Source: Rhipicephalus microplus (Eukaryota > Arthropoda > Arachnida > Ixodida > Ixodidae). Taken from it: a DNA stretch of 64,000 nucleotides. This document shows positions 1 through 10,416 of this stretch, one piece after another; within the stretch, counting starts at the first letter, position 1; the number at the start of each line of letters is the position of its first letter. The stretch covers positions 99,574,239-99,638,238 of the forward strand of contig NC_134705.1 in the NCBI RefSeq assembly GCF_043290135.1, given 5' to 3'. Under the pieces are notes generated by a model, which saw only the letters and a list, made by a program, of their open reading frames with translations, searched no databases and was not told the DNA's origin. Both the position numbers and the translations under genes were made by a program.

Positions 1-577
1 TGGATGTCCATTTTTTAAAATTCATTGCTGCCTCTCTGAACACTTGCTTTGCCTCTTCGTACAACTCGACAGCTTTATCAAGCGTCGCTGCTCCCAGAAT
101 AACATCATCCACGTAGATCGCTTTCTGCAGTTTCCTTGTATCAAGAAACGGGTCTTTCACTTGTTTCAAATGGTGTTTAATTGTAGCTGCCAGTATAAAC
201 GTGCTTCGTGTTGTTCCGAACGCTACTCTTGTCATGCGCCATGTTTGCACTTCATTCATTAACCTTCCTTTAGCGTCATGCTTCCACCACAGAAATCTCA
301 TTGCATCTCTATCCTCTTCGTGTATAGAGATTTGTAGAAATGCCTTTTCAACATCTCCTACTAATGCCACCTTTTCTTTTCGGAATTTAATGGGCAGCGA
401 TAGCATGTCCTCATTCAAATTCGGTCCTGCGTCTAGGTTCTTGTTTAAAGACATGCCTTTTCGAGAATGTGATGAGGCGTCAAACACTACTCGAACCTTT
501 ATTGTGGCTCGGTCTTCTCTAATGATCGCATGACGTGGTATGTAGTAGCAAAGTGCATTTGGCTGTTCTGATGGCTC
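1..577 (-). pseudogene. BEL/Pao reverse transcriptase domain (partial pol)
   Basis: This frame is open for about 190 codons from just below the stop at 578-580 to the window edge. It copies element RNA into DNA. In order one reads RVVFDASS, then KNLDAGPNLNEDMLSLP, then VGDVEKAFLQI (the first catalytic Asp), then FLWW, and near the left end YVDDVILGA with both catalytic Asp residues (codons at about 104-115). These are standard BEL/Pao RT blocks and all look intact, although the protein is truncated by the window. No ATG belongs here because this is internal polyprotein. Long plus-strand reading frames opposite it are shadows. Confidence 0.88.
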
Positions 578-1551
578 TTAGACCTCCTCTGCGACTCCTA
601 ATGCCATACACTCTGATATAGCTTTGTTGTAGTGATACAGCATGTCTTCACTTTTCTGCAGCCTTTTAGCCAGTTGCTGTAGTCTTTTTATCTCATTTTC
701 CTTGTTGTTTTTTAAGTTTACGTCCTGTTTCCATGGTAAGCTGACTTGATAGCGACCGTTTTATTGTACAGTCTTGCGCTCGAATTCTTCGACCACTTCG
801 TTTCCGTTGTTATCTAAACTATTTTTTGTGATCTAATTGACTCCAGGCTCCAGAACTTCTGTGGCTCTTGCTAGAATTCTGTCTCCACAGCTTCGACCTT
901 CAGAACCATGACTGCTTGATTGTGTGTTAGTTTTGTCTTGCTTTGCTCTGACGGCCCTTGCAGTACCCATCCCAGTATAGTTTCTACAGCCATCAGTCTG
1001 TCCTCAATTCTTTGAGTTCTACCAGTAAAGAATTTCCAATAATAGTCTGACCCGATCAATAGCTCTACAGAATCTGTTGCAGTCGTCTCGGTCTTGTGAT
1101 TAGCCACTTGCATCTTTAGCTGTTTCATTTTCTCGCTGAGTTTCTTAGTTGGGGTGGGTATATAACTGTGCGAGATAACGTCGACTTGTAACGCTTCAAT
1201 CACTGTTGTCGTGCTTGTTTCTCACAAACCTACAGTCACTTGCACCACGTTCATTAGTTTGACCCTTTCGTCTCCTCCAAATGAACCAATCGTCATCCTT
1301 TCCTGTCACAACACCTTCGCACCCATTTCTTTCGCCAATCCCGCTTCAATAAATGAACTTTGACTTCTGCTGTCTAATAACAAACGGCAATGTCGGCCAC
1401 ATGTTTCTCCTTCTACGCATGCTACAGCCGTCTGCAAAAGCACAAACTTATGCTTGATATTTTCGGTTGCGTGTAGCGTAGCCGTCGTCGCTTCGGCTTG
1501 CGCTGTTGAGACCAGCTCTGCCCTTGTTTTCTGCATCACTGTTCTACACAC
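578..1551 (-). pseudogene. BEL/Pao pol N-terminus: retropepsin-like region and linker
   Basis: This is the aspartic-protease region between gag and RT. At 1306-1551 one reads LLDSRSQSSFI, where BEL/Pao proteases normally have a D-[ST]-G triad, so the glycine next to the catalytic Asp is replaced by Arg. At 871-1203 the frame continues with ELLIGSDYYWKFF and ILGWVLQGP, typical of the conserved region after the protease (DUF1758 family). The two parts are in different frames, with a break near 1204-1305. From about 580 to 760 a charged linker leads into RT and carries the stop at 578-580. The protease is probably dead. Confidence 0.75.
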
Positions 1552-2778
1552 TGACGTGGCATTTTGTCCCTTGCATGGCTTGCATTTTACTTGGGCCTTA
1601 AAAATGCGTGCTGTGTGGTTTGGTCACGTGCATCTGAAGCATTCTCTATTTTCGGTAAGCATAGCTTTCTTTTCATCCATTGGAACGCTCCTACGACAGT
1701 GTTTGGTTGCGTGGGTTTTCTGCTTGCAGAATAAGCATATTCTGTCCTCTGAGCTATAGAAGCTTGAAGTTTTGCGCATCTGTCCGCGGCTCTTTCTTGG
1801 TTTTGCAGGTATCCGCTCTTGTTCACGTTGTGTTTTCTCACAAAAAGCCGCTTGCTCTCTTAAGAATAACATAAGCCTGTCCAGCTTTTCCTCGCACGCT
1901 TTTTCCGTTGCATTGTTTTGCTCGCCTTTTTCTGAAGCTGAGCTGTTTCTCATAGCCTCTTTTGACTTGATCTGCACTGATAATTCTGGTGGAATTGTTC
2001 TTTTCAATACCGGTAACAACATCGGCGCATATCTCTCGTTTCCCACTTTTAGAGACTTGAGTACCAATATGTTAACTTGCACTATCTGTACTAGCCTATT
2101 AAAGTCATCGGTATCTTGAATAGACCTCACTTTCTCCAAACTCGATTGCGCATTCATGTGCACTTCAATAGAATGTTCTTGATTGCCGAACGTTTTTCGC
2201 AGTATTTTGATTGCATCATAATAAATTTCCTCTGCCGAGTACTAAAGTCCTTCAATAGCAGCCGCCGCTTTTCCGGTTAGTGATGCTAACAAGTAATTGA
2301 ACTTCTGTCTCTTGCTCATGTTCAGTCTCAGGCAAACTGCCCACTCGTACTGAGACCAAAAGCGGTTCCACTCCAAAGCTTTACCCCCAATTTTTATCAT
2401 TTCAAGCTTTGGTAGCTTAACTAGTTCCGTTGCTTCTTGTCCTGTGCTTGATGGCGTCCCCTGCCTTGTCCTATCTCTTGAATCCGATTGTGCAGGCTGT
2501 CGAAGTCTGAATTCAATTGCAGATAAGGGCGTCGTTAATTTCATGTCGTACTCTATGACGCTTTGGAATTCAGCTTCAGCATTGTCTTCTGTCAGAAACT
2601 TTTCCATTTGCTCGTTCGCGCTCTTGAGATTGTCGCTTATTGCTTTAATCTGCGCCTGCGTTGTAAGCAGCTGCTTCCGGTTAGCTCCATCATTGTTTTG
2701 CTGCTCGGCTGCGTTATACAGTCGCGTGATCTCGGAGCGAATCGCTTTCCTTTTCTTCGTTATCAATTCCTTGCTCAT
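1552..2778 (-). pseudogene. BEL/Pao gag
   Basis: This encodes the structural protein that packages the element RNA. The N-terminal part (2242-2778, ATG at 2778) begins MSKELITKKRKAIR, has a coiled-coil-like charged helix region and then the block KLPKLEMIKIGGKALEWNRFWSQY typical of BEL/Pao gag (DUF1759). The C-terminal part (1624-2163) is in another frame and ends in a CCHC zinc knuckle, CLFCKQKTHATKHC (C-x2-C-x4-H-x4-C), followed by the start of a second knuckle, CFRCT. The frame change lies around 2164-2241. Length and order fit the family, but the frameshift makes it a pseudogene. Confidence 0.82.
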
Positions 2779-2944
2779 AATGAGGTGGTTAACAATGACT
2801 CCTTACTTGTCAATCGTTCGTCATGATGCTTGTACTGTCCACCGTGGTCTCGTCGCTCGATCCAGGTCGATCCTCTGCTCCTCCGCCGTTTTCTTATCCG
2901 CTGCTCCGTGGCAGGTTGATCTTTCTTGCCAGCGAGGAGGTAGT

Positions 2945-2963
2945 ATCCTGGTTCACGGCACCA
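2945..2963 (-). other. Putative primer-binding site of the BEL/Pao element
   Basis: Read on the minus strand, TGGTGCCGTGAACCAGGAT lies directly after the LTR remnant and about 170 bases before the gag ATG. TGG-initial sequences complementary to a tRNA 3' end are the usual primer-binding site in LTR elements. The tRNA was not identified. Confidence 0.55.
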
Positions 2964-3096
2964 TTATTAAGGCGATCGAGACCAGTGACTGCTTCGAACG
3001 AATACTATTTATTAGAAGAAGAGAAGTAGCACGCACTCGCTCTAGGCAGCAGTCTTCTTTATTCTTCTTCCGGCGTTTTATAATGATATTTTATAG
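2964..3096 (-). repeat. 3' part of BEL/Pao 5' LTR (truncated)
   Basis: On the minus strand this stretch has a TATAAAA-like box near its start, AATAAA polyadenylation-type hexamers and then the primer-binding site. It is only about 130 bases, shorter than a usual LTR, and does not start with TG at its outer edge, so the U3 part is probably missing. Confidence 0.5.
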
Positions 3097-3181
3097 GATC
3101 TGTAGAATTTTTTAGTCTCCTACCTGTTTGTGCAGGAGAGTGTAGAAATGTATTGTTAAGGAACTTGTTGTTGGGCTAGTT

Positions 3182-3768
3182 GGTACAACGCTTCTAAAAT
3201 TTGATTCGAGGCATCAGGTGCGTTTGTTTCATGACTGGCTCCGCGTGGTCCACTACAGTCTTCTTCCGCAACGGCTGGCTGCTCAACGTCTTCGAGCGCT
3301 GAGGCAGCAACTGGGCGTACTCACGGAAGTGAGGTGGAAGCAGGTCCTGAACACACTCCTCAAGCTGTTTGAAAAGCAAAGAAGGGAAGAACGGAAGCGC
3401 ATTGTGGTGCTACAGGACGCATACATACCGGCAGAGATCCAGATGGCGTCGGAAGGGACGGAAGTTCGGCCAATGCACATCGCATTTCTGCTCATGAACT
3501 TCTCGGACTAAACAAGGACTTGTATGCGAAGGCCAATCAAGACCGGGAAAGATGCCTACAAGATGGTATGAACTGTTTATTGAAATGTGCACCGCAGGGT
3601 CAAGATAGACCTAAAATAAAGACTTAAATAAGATCGTGTGGTTTTTCAAAGACCACAAATTAACGTTAATGCTAGCCGACAAAGAAGGTTGCTTTGTGGT
3701 CATGCCTGAGGGAGCATACAAAGAAAAGGCTTTAGCGGCTATCAAGAACTTGCGCCTGTTAAGTTGAG
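3182..3768 (+). pseudogene. Penelope-like polyprotein, N-terminal part
   Basis: The first frame (to 3511) reads RLFHDWLRVVHYSLLPQ, a basic helix region and VVLQDAYIPAEIQ. A frameshift near 3440 moves the reading to a frame with AKANQDRERCLQDGMN and LADKEGCFVVMPEGAYKEKA ending at 3768. The last block is the start of the Penelope RT domain. The uninterrupted equivalent is at 61220-61876, which shows that both pieces belong to one protein. No start codon can be assigned with confidence. Confidence 0.75.
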
Positions 3769-4440
3769 AGCGACTCGCATTAAGTCTAAGTTTGCTGATT
3801 TTTGCAAGAATATGAGGCTTACAATGTTAGCTAAGGGCATAAAGAACAGCAAAGGAAGTAACCTGAACGTTTTTTTCTCAGCCAGGACACACAATCCGAA
3901 TGTACCTTTTCGCACTATTGTTAGTAAAGGAGGGTCTTGGCAGATTAACATATCATATTTCTTCAAAGCAAGCTAAAGAATCTCGTGGTGAATGACCCTT
4001 TTCGTACGAAGGCCTTAAGTGATGTGTGCGACTTTTCGTGGTCTCGTGATATTACAGGCAACGCCTTTTCAGTGGATGTCGTAGATCTGTATTATTCCAT
4101 GGCACATGACAAGCTTCTAGCCTCTGTAAAATCTTGTATTGAAGAGAATGGCGTTGATATTATCAATGACGCAGGCGCTAGTGTAGACAATTTTTTGTGG
4201 CTTTTAGAATTTTATCTCAATGTAACTCTTATAACGTTTGACGAAAAGCCCTTTCTTTAGCGGCAGGGAATCTGCATCGATGCCTGTGTCGCGCCGGTTT
4301 TTCGCGATATTTTTTATGGATGTAGATAGGGAATTGGAGAATGACTTTAAAGGGGGGGGGGCTTACAGGTTTTTGTACGTTTACATTTTTTTGAATTCTT
4401 TCAGATTAGCAGGGTGATACATCCCCTGATTTTATTTTAA
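3764..4440 (+). pseudogene. Penelope-like reverse transcriptase core, copy 1
   Basis: One reads KGSNLNVFFSARTHNPNVPFRT, then after a frame change at about 3976 FSVDVVDLYYS (motif A with the catalytic Asp), then ITFDEKPF. Past a stop at 4258-4260 comes GICIDACVAPV (motif B-like). The motif C position near 4370-4385 reads LYVYIF where active Penelope RTs have YVDD, so the catalytic pair is lost. A G-run at 4354-4361 adds a frame break. This domain would make cDNA at the target site. Confidence 0.75.
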
Positions 4441-4617
4441 ACATTATTATAAGACTAGGACATGGGCTTTTGTTTACTGTTAAGTCGCCAGAGGAAGCTT
4501 GTCTGCAGGTTTTAGACTTAAAGCATCACGTGGAACGATGAGCATTTTTGCTGGTCTTATGAACCTCGCGCATGTTGAGCAGGAGTTTGTCTATACGATT
4601 CTACCCGTTCAAAGATT

Positions 4618-5262
4618 GTGAAGAGGGACGTTGCGTCTCTTTGCTTAGAATCAGCCCTAAAGAGGTCGTGCCGACACAGAATGAAACTTAGTTTCCTCAA
4701 TCAGGTGAGTCAATTAGAAGCTGCTTGGTTCCCTGAATCGGTAATTACGGCCATTGCTGAATCACTTCTGCATACGTTTAAACGTGGAATACGGGAAGCG
4801 ATGACTGCTACCCAGCCCCTGAGGATTAGGCCACAAGTTGTGCCATATATCTATAACTTCTCGCACAACCTCAAGAAACTCGCGGCCAGGCACGTTGTTC
4901 CGATGGTGTTATCTGCACCCGAAAAAGTCGGAAGACTGTGCCGACGTGTGTGCGATAGGAAGAAGCGTGGCTGTGAGAAGAAGCATGAGAGGGCCTTTGT
5001 TAAGTGTTCCACGGGGGTAGTGTACTCCGTGCCCTTAAAATGCGGAAAAGGGAACATCGGCCAAACCGGACGGTGTATTATAGACCGATTAGGAGAACAC
5101 GCCAAAAAAATTAACAAATCGAGATGACAAGTATGCGCACCTGGTTGCGCATGTCATCTCGTGTGTTTGGGACGCACGATTTTCTGAGACGAAGATTCTA
5201 AACAGAAGCGCAAGTAAAACGGCACGTGAAGTGTTAGAGGCCTTTTTCATTGAAAAAAAATA
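4618..5262 (+). pseudogene. Penelope-like C-terminus with GIY-YIG endonuclease, copy 1
   Basis: This frame begins after RT. At about 5005-5100 it reads GVVYSVPLKCGKGNIGQTGRCIIDRLGEH, quoted here as its parts GVVYSV, GNIGQTGR and DRLGEH, which is the GIY-YIG nuclease core that nicks target DNA in Penelope elements. After a frameshift at about 5127 the C-terminus continues as HLVAHVISCVWDARF and TAREVLEAFFIEKK, stopping at 5262. The REVLEAF block carries the expected conserved Glu. The same fragment, shorter, occurs at 31884-32220. Confidence 0.8.
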
Positions 5263-5565
5263 AAGATCACTATATAAGCGCCCCTTCGCTATCGTTGTTA
5301 CTAAGCTAATTCAAGTTGCTCGCTCTGAGGCAATGACATTGATTAACTGTATGTATTGATAATGTATGCTGTTGGCCTTTCTTTGTGGTTTTAGTGCGTA
5401 CATGTGTCCTGTATATATTCAAGCCTTCGAGCTATGAATAAATCAGTTGGAAGTGAGCCCTGTGTATGTTTGATGTTTGGGTGTGTGCGTATGTGAGTGA
5501 TCGTGTCGTGTGTTCGTACTCGAATGAACATTTAGAAAGAGTGTGGAAACACTGGCTTAGACGCG

Positions 5566-8500
5566 CTAGGATAGAGGAGCACAATGAGTACGCGAACGCG
5601 TAGGAGCGTTACTTTCGCTTTCATGGCTGTCGTCTGCTCGATGCGCTGACAGCGGGGATCTGGAAGGATGCGAAACACCGGCACAACAGCCCCACATCTC
5701 GTGGTGATTGACGAAAAAACAATGAAAAAAAAGAACACTCACATTTCCTTAAGGCGTCTTAATAATTATCTAGAGATTGATTATTATTATCAAGCAACAA
5801 GTACACAAACTACGCAGGTAGTGTTAAATAGTTTGCGCCATGTCACATGCCACTGTTGGCAACGTCAGAGCACAATTGTCTACGTAGAGAACCAACGACA
5901 CTGCATTGACGCGTACGTAGGGCCATTCATACGCGCACGTCATGCCCTCATTCTCTGGACGAGTGCCCGCAAAACGAAGGGTTGCAGTGTTCATCTTGAA
6001 GTTTGACCCGTTTCTGCGACGCGTAGCGTTGCAAATTTTGGCAGACGTGGTCTTGAACGCCCCATGTACACACTGCGCTTGTCAGCTCAGAATTGTCAAA
6101 CCTGGTGAGTGACTCTCTAAAGAGAGGTTGTAGCGGCTTCTCCATTCGTACTGGTACTGCCACACAAAAACAGCAAGAATCCTATGAATACTTTGAATAT
6201 TGAGCCTGAAACACGAGTGTACTTGCAACAAGTAAACCAGCCGCGATACAAGGAAGACGTTGCATATAGTCACGCGAGCAAAACCGGAGATGTCACGGCG
6301 TTCCCGTCTGAGTCAGAACAGATAGCTCCTAGTTTTTTTGATCCAGATATCATAGTTGTTCTGATATTTTATATCAGCACACTGAAGGATGCGTTGAGCC
6401 TGCTTGACCATTAATTATTTCTCCCACCACGGGTTACGCTTCCCGATTTCTATGCAACAGCCCAAAGCACTTGACTATATTTACAATGTAGTGGTAGCAT
6501 CGGCAAACCTTCGTACAATGTTCATTGAGGTGGGTATGCTCTCCTTATTGGTACAAAATAAGGCAACATCATTAGAATATGCCAGTATATTCCCCTCACA
6601 AGCGCCGAATTGAAAATCTTGTATACTTTATTTTTAGTATTGGTCACACACAGAGATTCTCGGTTAAAAGCAAATAATGAAAGCGTAAGTGGGCAGCCTT
6701 GCCTTACAGATGAACGTACAATTGTTTTTCACGCTAAATCACGGTTCACAATCAACTTGGTTGAACAATTCTCGGAAGCCATCTCAACACCCTGCAATAT
6801 CACAATGCCAACACCAACGTGTTCTAAAAATTTAAACAAAACGCTATGGCAACAGCTTTCGCTAGAAAAATTCGCAACATTCTAACCCTTCTGAAGTCAG
6901 CGTCACAGCCCCCCCTATTATGCTTCGTGTTACATGTATGTTCTTAATAATTGATCTTGATCTTATTTTACAGGTTTGGTTTGGGTAAACCACTGCACAT
7001 GTGACTGTTTGGAAGCGCATCGCGAGAACGTTCATTAGTATTTTCTAGTTCACATTCGCCAATGTTGTCGGTATATAGCCAGATACATATTTTCTTTTTA
7101 GACGGTCTTTACTTTTCAGGATGAGAAAATTGTTTGATTTCTTGAATGAAGGTGGTAGGCTACCCTTGTTAAATGATTCAGCGAATACAATTTTGCTGAA
7201 TAGCGGCTAACTCTGCCTTGAAAGTCTTTTAAAATACTGCCGTTATCCCATGTGCGCCTGGAGGTTTCCCGTTATACAGTTTGTCTATAACTACTTCTAT
7301 CTCTCCCACAATTTTATCAACTGACAAACTTTCTGTATCTTGGGGATATAAAGTTAGCAAAACGCTTAGAAAGAGTTTTTCAAAAGTTGCTTCTTTGTGT
7401 ATGCGATTGAAAATTACTTCGTGATAATATTCTGTATATGCATTCTTTATATATGTTCTGGTTTAGTGCTTAACTGGCCAATAATTTAAAATCATGTGAT
7501 GTCTTTAGCACGCGCACACTTTTTTTAGTAGTAAGAAATCGGTGATCAGGCATGTCGTAAGCAAGTGAGCTGTCCGCACGGGCCCCTTAGAATGTAGGAA
7601 CATTGATGACCTCGAGTTTGGTTTTAGTTTCTCAAATAACTTTGCCACTAAATCCGGGGTTTTCTTTGTCTTCCTTGCTGTATCCCACAAGCAACTTCTT
7701 TAAACTCTCATCTTCCACATGTTCCTCGTACCGTATTTCTGCATGCATTTCCATGGCACACGTTTTCACAGTAGATTTGATGTATTAGCGATTTTCAGAC
7801 CTGTTTCTAAAACCGAGGGCGCCACGTTTGTGTAATTGTTCTTTGATGCAACTGAAAAACTTATCGACGCTAAGTAGCTTGGCATTTAACTTCCAGAGGT
7901 GCCATATAGATGCACGTTTAGAATCTTCTTTTTGGCCTAATGAGAACATGACTGGTGACTGATCGCTGAATGATACTTATTCAATAGCACAACTTCACAG
8001 ACATTTGCCAGCTCTAATACCACGTAAGCTCTGTCTAACCTTGCATGGCTAGATCCTTCAAAGTGGCGATAATGACGGTTCAATCAGCCTTAGCTGACAA
8101 AGCAACATCCTTCAGGGAACACTAATTATTAATCTGTTTTGGTAATCAGCGCTGTCACATTTTCTATCTAAGCAGCTAGATCGATCATGTGCACGGATTA
8201 CACAGTTAAAATCTACAAGGACAACCAGTAGCCTATTAGTGTCAAACGAAGGGGACATTTCTTGGACAAAGGATAAGTGATCACGAGGGTCTCTTGTTGC
8301 GTACAAGTAGATTATTTTGATCTTTGCCTTCTGATAGATGAAATCGCACAGAACAAACCTTCCATGATAAGAACGAACCACTGTTAACATGACAGCGTTA
8401 AACAGCCTGTTTCGCAGAAATTCCGGTGTCGGCGTCGGTGTCGGCGTTGTTGTCGGCGTGGGGGTTGCCGGCTCTGAGCGAAAAATCATCAAGATATACC
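5566..8500 (-). mobile_element. L1-like LINE fragment, copy 1 (EN, RT and C-terminus, decayed)
   Basis: On the minus strand this is ORF2 of an L1/Tx1-like LINE. The endonuclease part (8112-8400) reads FVLCDFIYQKAKIKIIYLYATRD, in pieces, with LVDFNCVIRAHDRSS where GDFNCVL is usual. At about 7960 FSDQSPVMFSLGQK closes the endonuclease. RT linker and core appear at about 7220-7430 (VIDKLYNGKPPGAHGITAVF) and 6690-6730 (VRQGCPLTLSLFAF). The C-terminal part is at about 6080-6270 (CNVFLVSRLVYLLQV). Many stops and frameshifts. The 5' part of ORF2 and ORF1 are absent. The colinear second copy is 32221-35130. Confidence 0.78.
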
Positions 8501-8650
8501 TGACCGATTAACCGAGAATGATGCAAATAAAATAAGTAAATGATGAAAAATGCTGGAATAGTGTGGGGACTGAACCAGGGTTGTTGGGGTCCGAGCCAGG
8601 ACCAAAATCGGGTCGTTTGCGTGGCAAGCAGATGTTTGACCAAATCATCA
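8395..8650 (-). repeat. GGCGTC-rich SINE-like repeat within the L1-like fragment
   Basis: A GGCGTC/GGTGTC simple repeat at 8425-8470 is followed by an AT-rich body. Near 8565-8575 (minus strand) is a GGTTCAGTCCC sequence resembling a polymerase III B box. It looks like a small inserted element next to the endonuclease fragment; the same layout is at 35030-35290. Family not recognised. The threonine-proline reading frames across it are translations of the simple repeat. Confidence 0.4.
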
Positions 8651-9248
8651 TGCCTCTGCTTGCAAAAACACTGAAAAGAACTTTCTCAGCTTAAAAATGC
8701 AGTGAAGGTAGCTTTCATGGTTCACAAACGCACGTATCTTAAATATATTCTTCACAATAAAACATGAAATATTGCAGCAATACTGCGTGGTCAAGCTTCC
8801 TTCACTGCATTCTTAAGCACAGGAAGTTCTTTTCTTGTTTTTGTGCGTCTGTTCATTGCCAACGGGGTAAGAATATGGGAATATCATGACGGCTCCGTGG
8901 CTTAAAGCCAGTACTCCACTACAAGAAGTACACATGTTGCTGTACCTCTTGCCTTAGGGCCACGAAGTGGGTGCATAGCCAATCCGAAAAGGTTTCATGC
9001 AGTAATTGTTTGAAGTACACTCTACAAACAGGATGCTGCTATCGCGTTCAACTCCTAAAGACGAAGCATTACAGTACTCTACTCTTTCCTCAACAATTTC
9101 TAATTATTTCTCAGTAATTATTGCACACCCCGCGGAAGTACCTTCCGCAAGGCTAACACACACAATATGTTGCGTGCTGAAAGAAGCGAAATTTTGTTGG
9201 GTTGCACTCTGACTTTCAACATTTGTCTCTTGGCCAACAAGCATGTCC
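8651..9248. other. Unit spacer, no gene seen
   Basis: A non-coding part of the composite unit, matched by 35291-35812 in unit 2. Nothing recognisable on either strand; reading frames are short and not conserved between the two copies. Confidence 0.6.
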
Positions 9249-10229
9249 TATACTCGGCGACAGCTTTTCTTGACATCGGAGCAAAGGCTACAGAGCTACA
9301 TCGGAGCAAAGGCTACAGAGTTACTACGCAAGTAGTCCGGCAGCTTGCAGCCGATTTCGGTTCCACTTTTGGTTTTCGCTTGCTCGCTGCGCTAGCGTGT
9401 TTATTATAGCAAAGTGTATGCATGCAAAATGGGAACGTCACAGTTAAACTTTGATGAGAGTGCATACATGCAGCTAGTTACTGTGCTGTTTATATACAGG
9501 TACATATAAAATTTTCCGTTGTTCAGAACGTTTTTCTAGCATTATTCAGCCTTCATAACAGTGAAGTTTAGGTTCCGTGTTCAGCCCAGTATATACGGGT
9601 ACGCGCCACACGTGATCGAATGTTAACGTTTACGGTATTGAGTCCTGGTACGGGCGAAATGGAAGGCCGGTTGCGGCACAATCCGGCCACGGGCCTGTCT
9701 TGTTTCAGTTTTGCTGTATTCGGTTTACGCCCTCAAAGGCTGTCAGCAATCATCGGAGCAGACCGCGCCTCAGTGTTCGAGAAGCCTCACAATTGTTGTA
9801 GATCGTTATTAAGATTGCGCGCAAGACGCGAACAGTGAAGCTTATTTCAGAGCTTGCGTGGCCACCAGTGATAAGGCTGAAAATTTCGATGCGTGATGCA
9901 CAAAAGACGGCGCGTCCCAACGATGAGCAGCTTTTTCACGGCTGATGCTGCGCTCGCCGCTGCAAGAGCAAGCAGCAGACACAGCCGGCGTGCGGAAAAC
10001 GTGTTGCCGTCCAAGAAATAAAAAAGAAAAAAAAACTAAGGTGCACGATCACTTCTTTTCCATGAACAGCGTCCCATACTTGTTCTATCCTTATAATGAA
10101 GAAAGTTTTATTTATTCAGGCCAAGTAGGTACTATATAAAATAGGTATTATTTCCTGGCGCGCGCGCATGCAGACGGTTCGGCTCTATAGCTTCCACAGT
10201 GCTGTCAAGAAAAGCTGTCGCCGAGTATA
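9249..10229. mobile_element. Non-autonomous DNA element with 27-bp perfect terminal inverted repeats
   Basis: The left end 9249-9275 (TATACTCGGCGACAGCTTTT and seven more bases) is the exact reverse complement of 10203-10229. The element is absent at the matching site of unit 2 (about 35810-35820), so it is an insertion. If the outer TA is the target duplication (9249-9250 and 10228-10229) the element is 9251-10227, 977 bp, as in Tc1/mariner-type elements, though I cannot prove the superfamily. No transposase is visible inside, so it would need one in trans. Confidence 0.7.
9275..9322. repeat. 25-bp tandem duplication inside the TIR element
   Basis: ACATCGGAGCAAAGGCTACA plus five bases occurs twice in a row directly inside the left terminal repeat, with a single change in the second copy. 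Confidence 0.75.
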
Positions 10230-10320
10230 TTCTTTTTCTTCAATGAGACGCCTGACCAGACACTGTTTACGCCTTATAGACCATCCACGCACTTTAGGCG
10301 TGCCTTTAAGTGAATGATTA

Positions 10321-10415
10321 GGAGTGGGGTGAAGTATTCGTCCGTCCATTCGTTCTTGCTTCCGACCATCCGTACGTGCGTCTGTTTGTGCGTCCGTCCC
10401 TGCGTCCATCACTGC
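10321..10415 (+). repeat. GGGGCGAAGC minisatellite repeat, fragment 1 (unit 1)
   Basis: The sequence GGAGTGGGGTGAAGTATTCG begins a copy of the repeat seen whole at 36079-36801. It then runs into the 4-bp/8-bp minisatellite built on CGTCCGTG/TGCG words and is broken at about 10415 by gypsy sequence. The remaining pieces of this same copy are 13382-13491, 14399-14596 and 20766-21295. The open reading frames through the minisatellite are not genes. Confidence 0.65.
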
Positions 10416-10416
10416 G

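Larger units (their letters stand above)
1..3096 (-). mobile_element. BEL/Pao LTR retrotransposon, 5' two thirds, cut by window start
   Basis: On the minus strand the order is LTR remnant (right), primer-binding site, gag with zinc knuckles, retropepsin region, then reverse transcriptase running off position 1. This order, together with the gag type and the RT motif YVDDVILGA, is characteristic of BEL/Pao elements. RNase H, integrase and the 3' LTR would lie left of the window. Several frame breaks show that it is no longer autonomous. Its right edge abuts a Penelope-like element at about 3097, where the homology to the other two Penelope copies begins, so the BEL element or its fragment interrupts that older sequence. 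The target-site duplication cannot be tested because the other end is outside the window. Confidence 0.85.
3097..5565 (+). mobile_element. Penelope-like retroelement, copy 1 (with GIY-YIG endonuclease)
   Basis: This is a retroelement with a single polyprotein: a basic N-terminus, Penelope-type reverse transcriptase and a C-terminal GIY-YIG endonuclease. The pieces are in order on the plus strand but spread over several frames. Of the three copies here this one keeps the longest 3' end, through the endonuclease C-terminus at 5131-5262 and an AATAAA at about 5436. Homology with copies 2 and 3 starts at about 3097, where the BEL/Pao LTR ends. Downstream it joins the L1-like fragment. Not functional. 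Confidence 0.85.

Noticed and set aside
44..3115. Plus-strand reading frames of up to 223 codons across 44-3115
   Set aside because: They lie opposite the BEL/Pao gag and pol frames, have no recognisable motifs, and follow from the codon structure of the minus strand.
3097..5565. Hammerhead ribozyme as reported in Penelope-like elements
   Set aside because: I looked for a CTGATGA core with a matching GAAA in the 5' and 3' parts of the copies and saw no convincing match.
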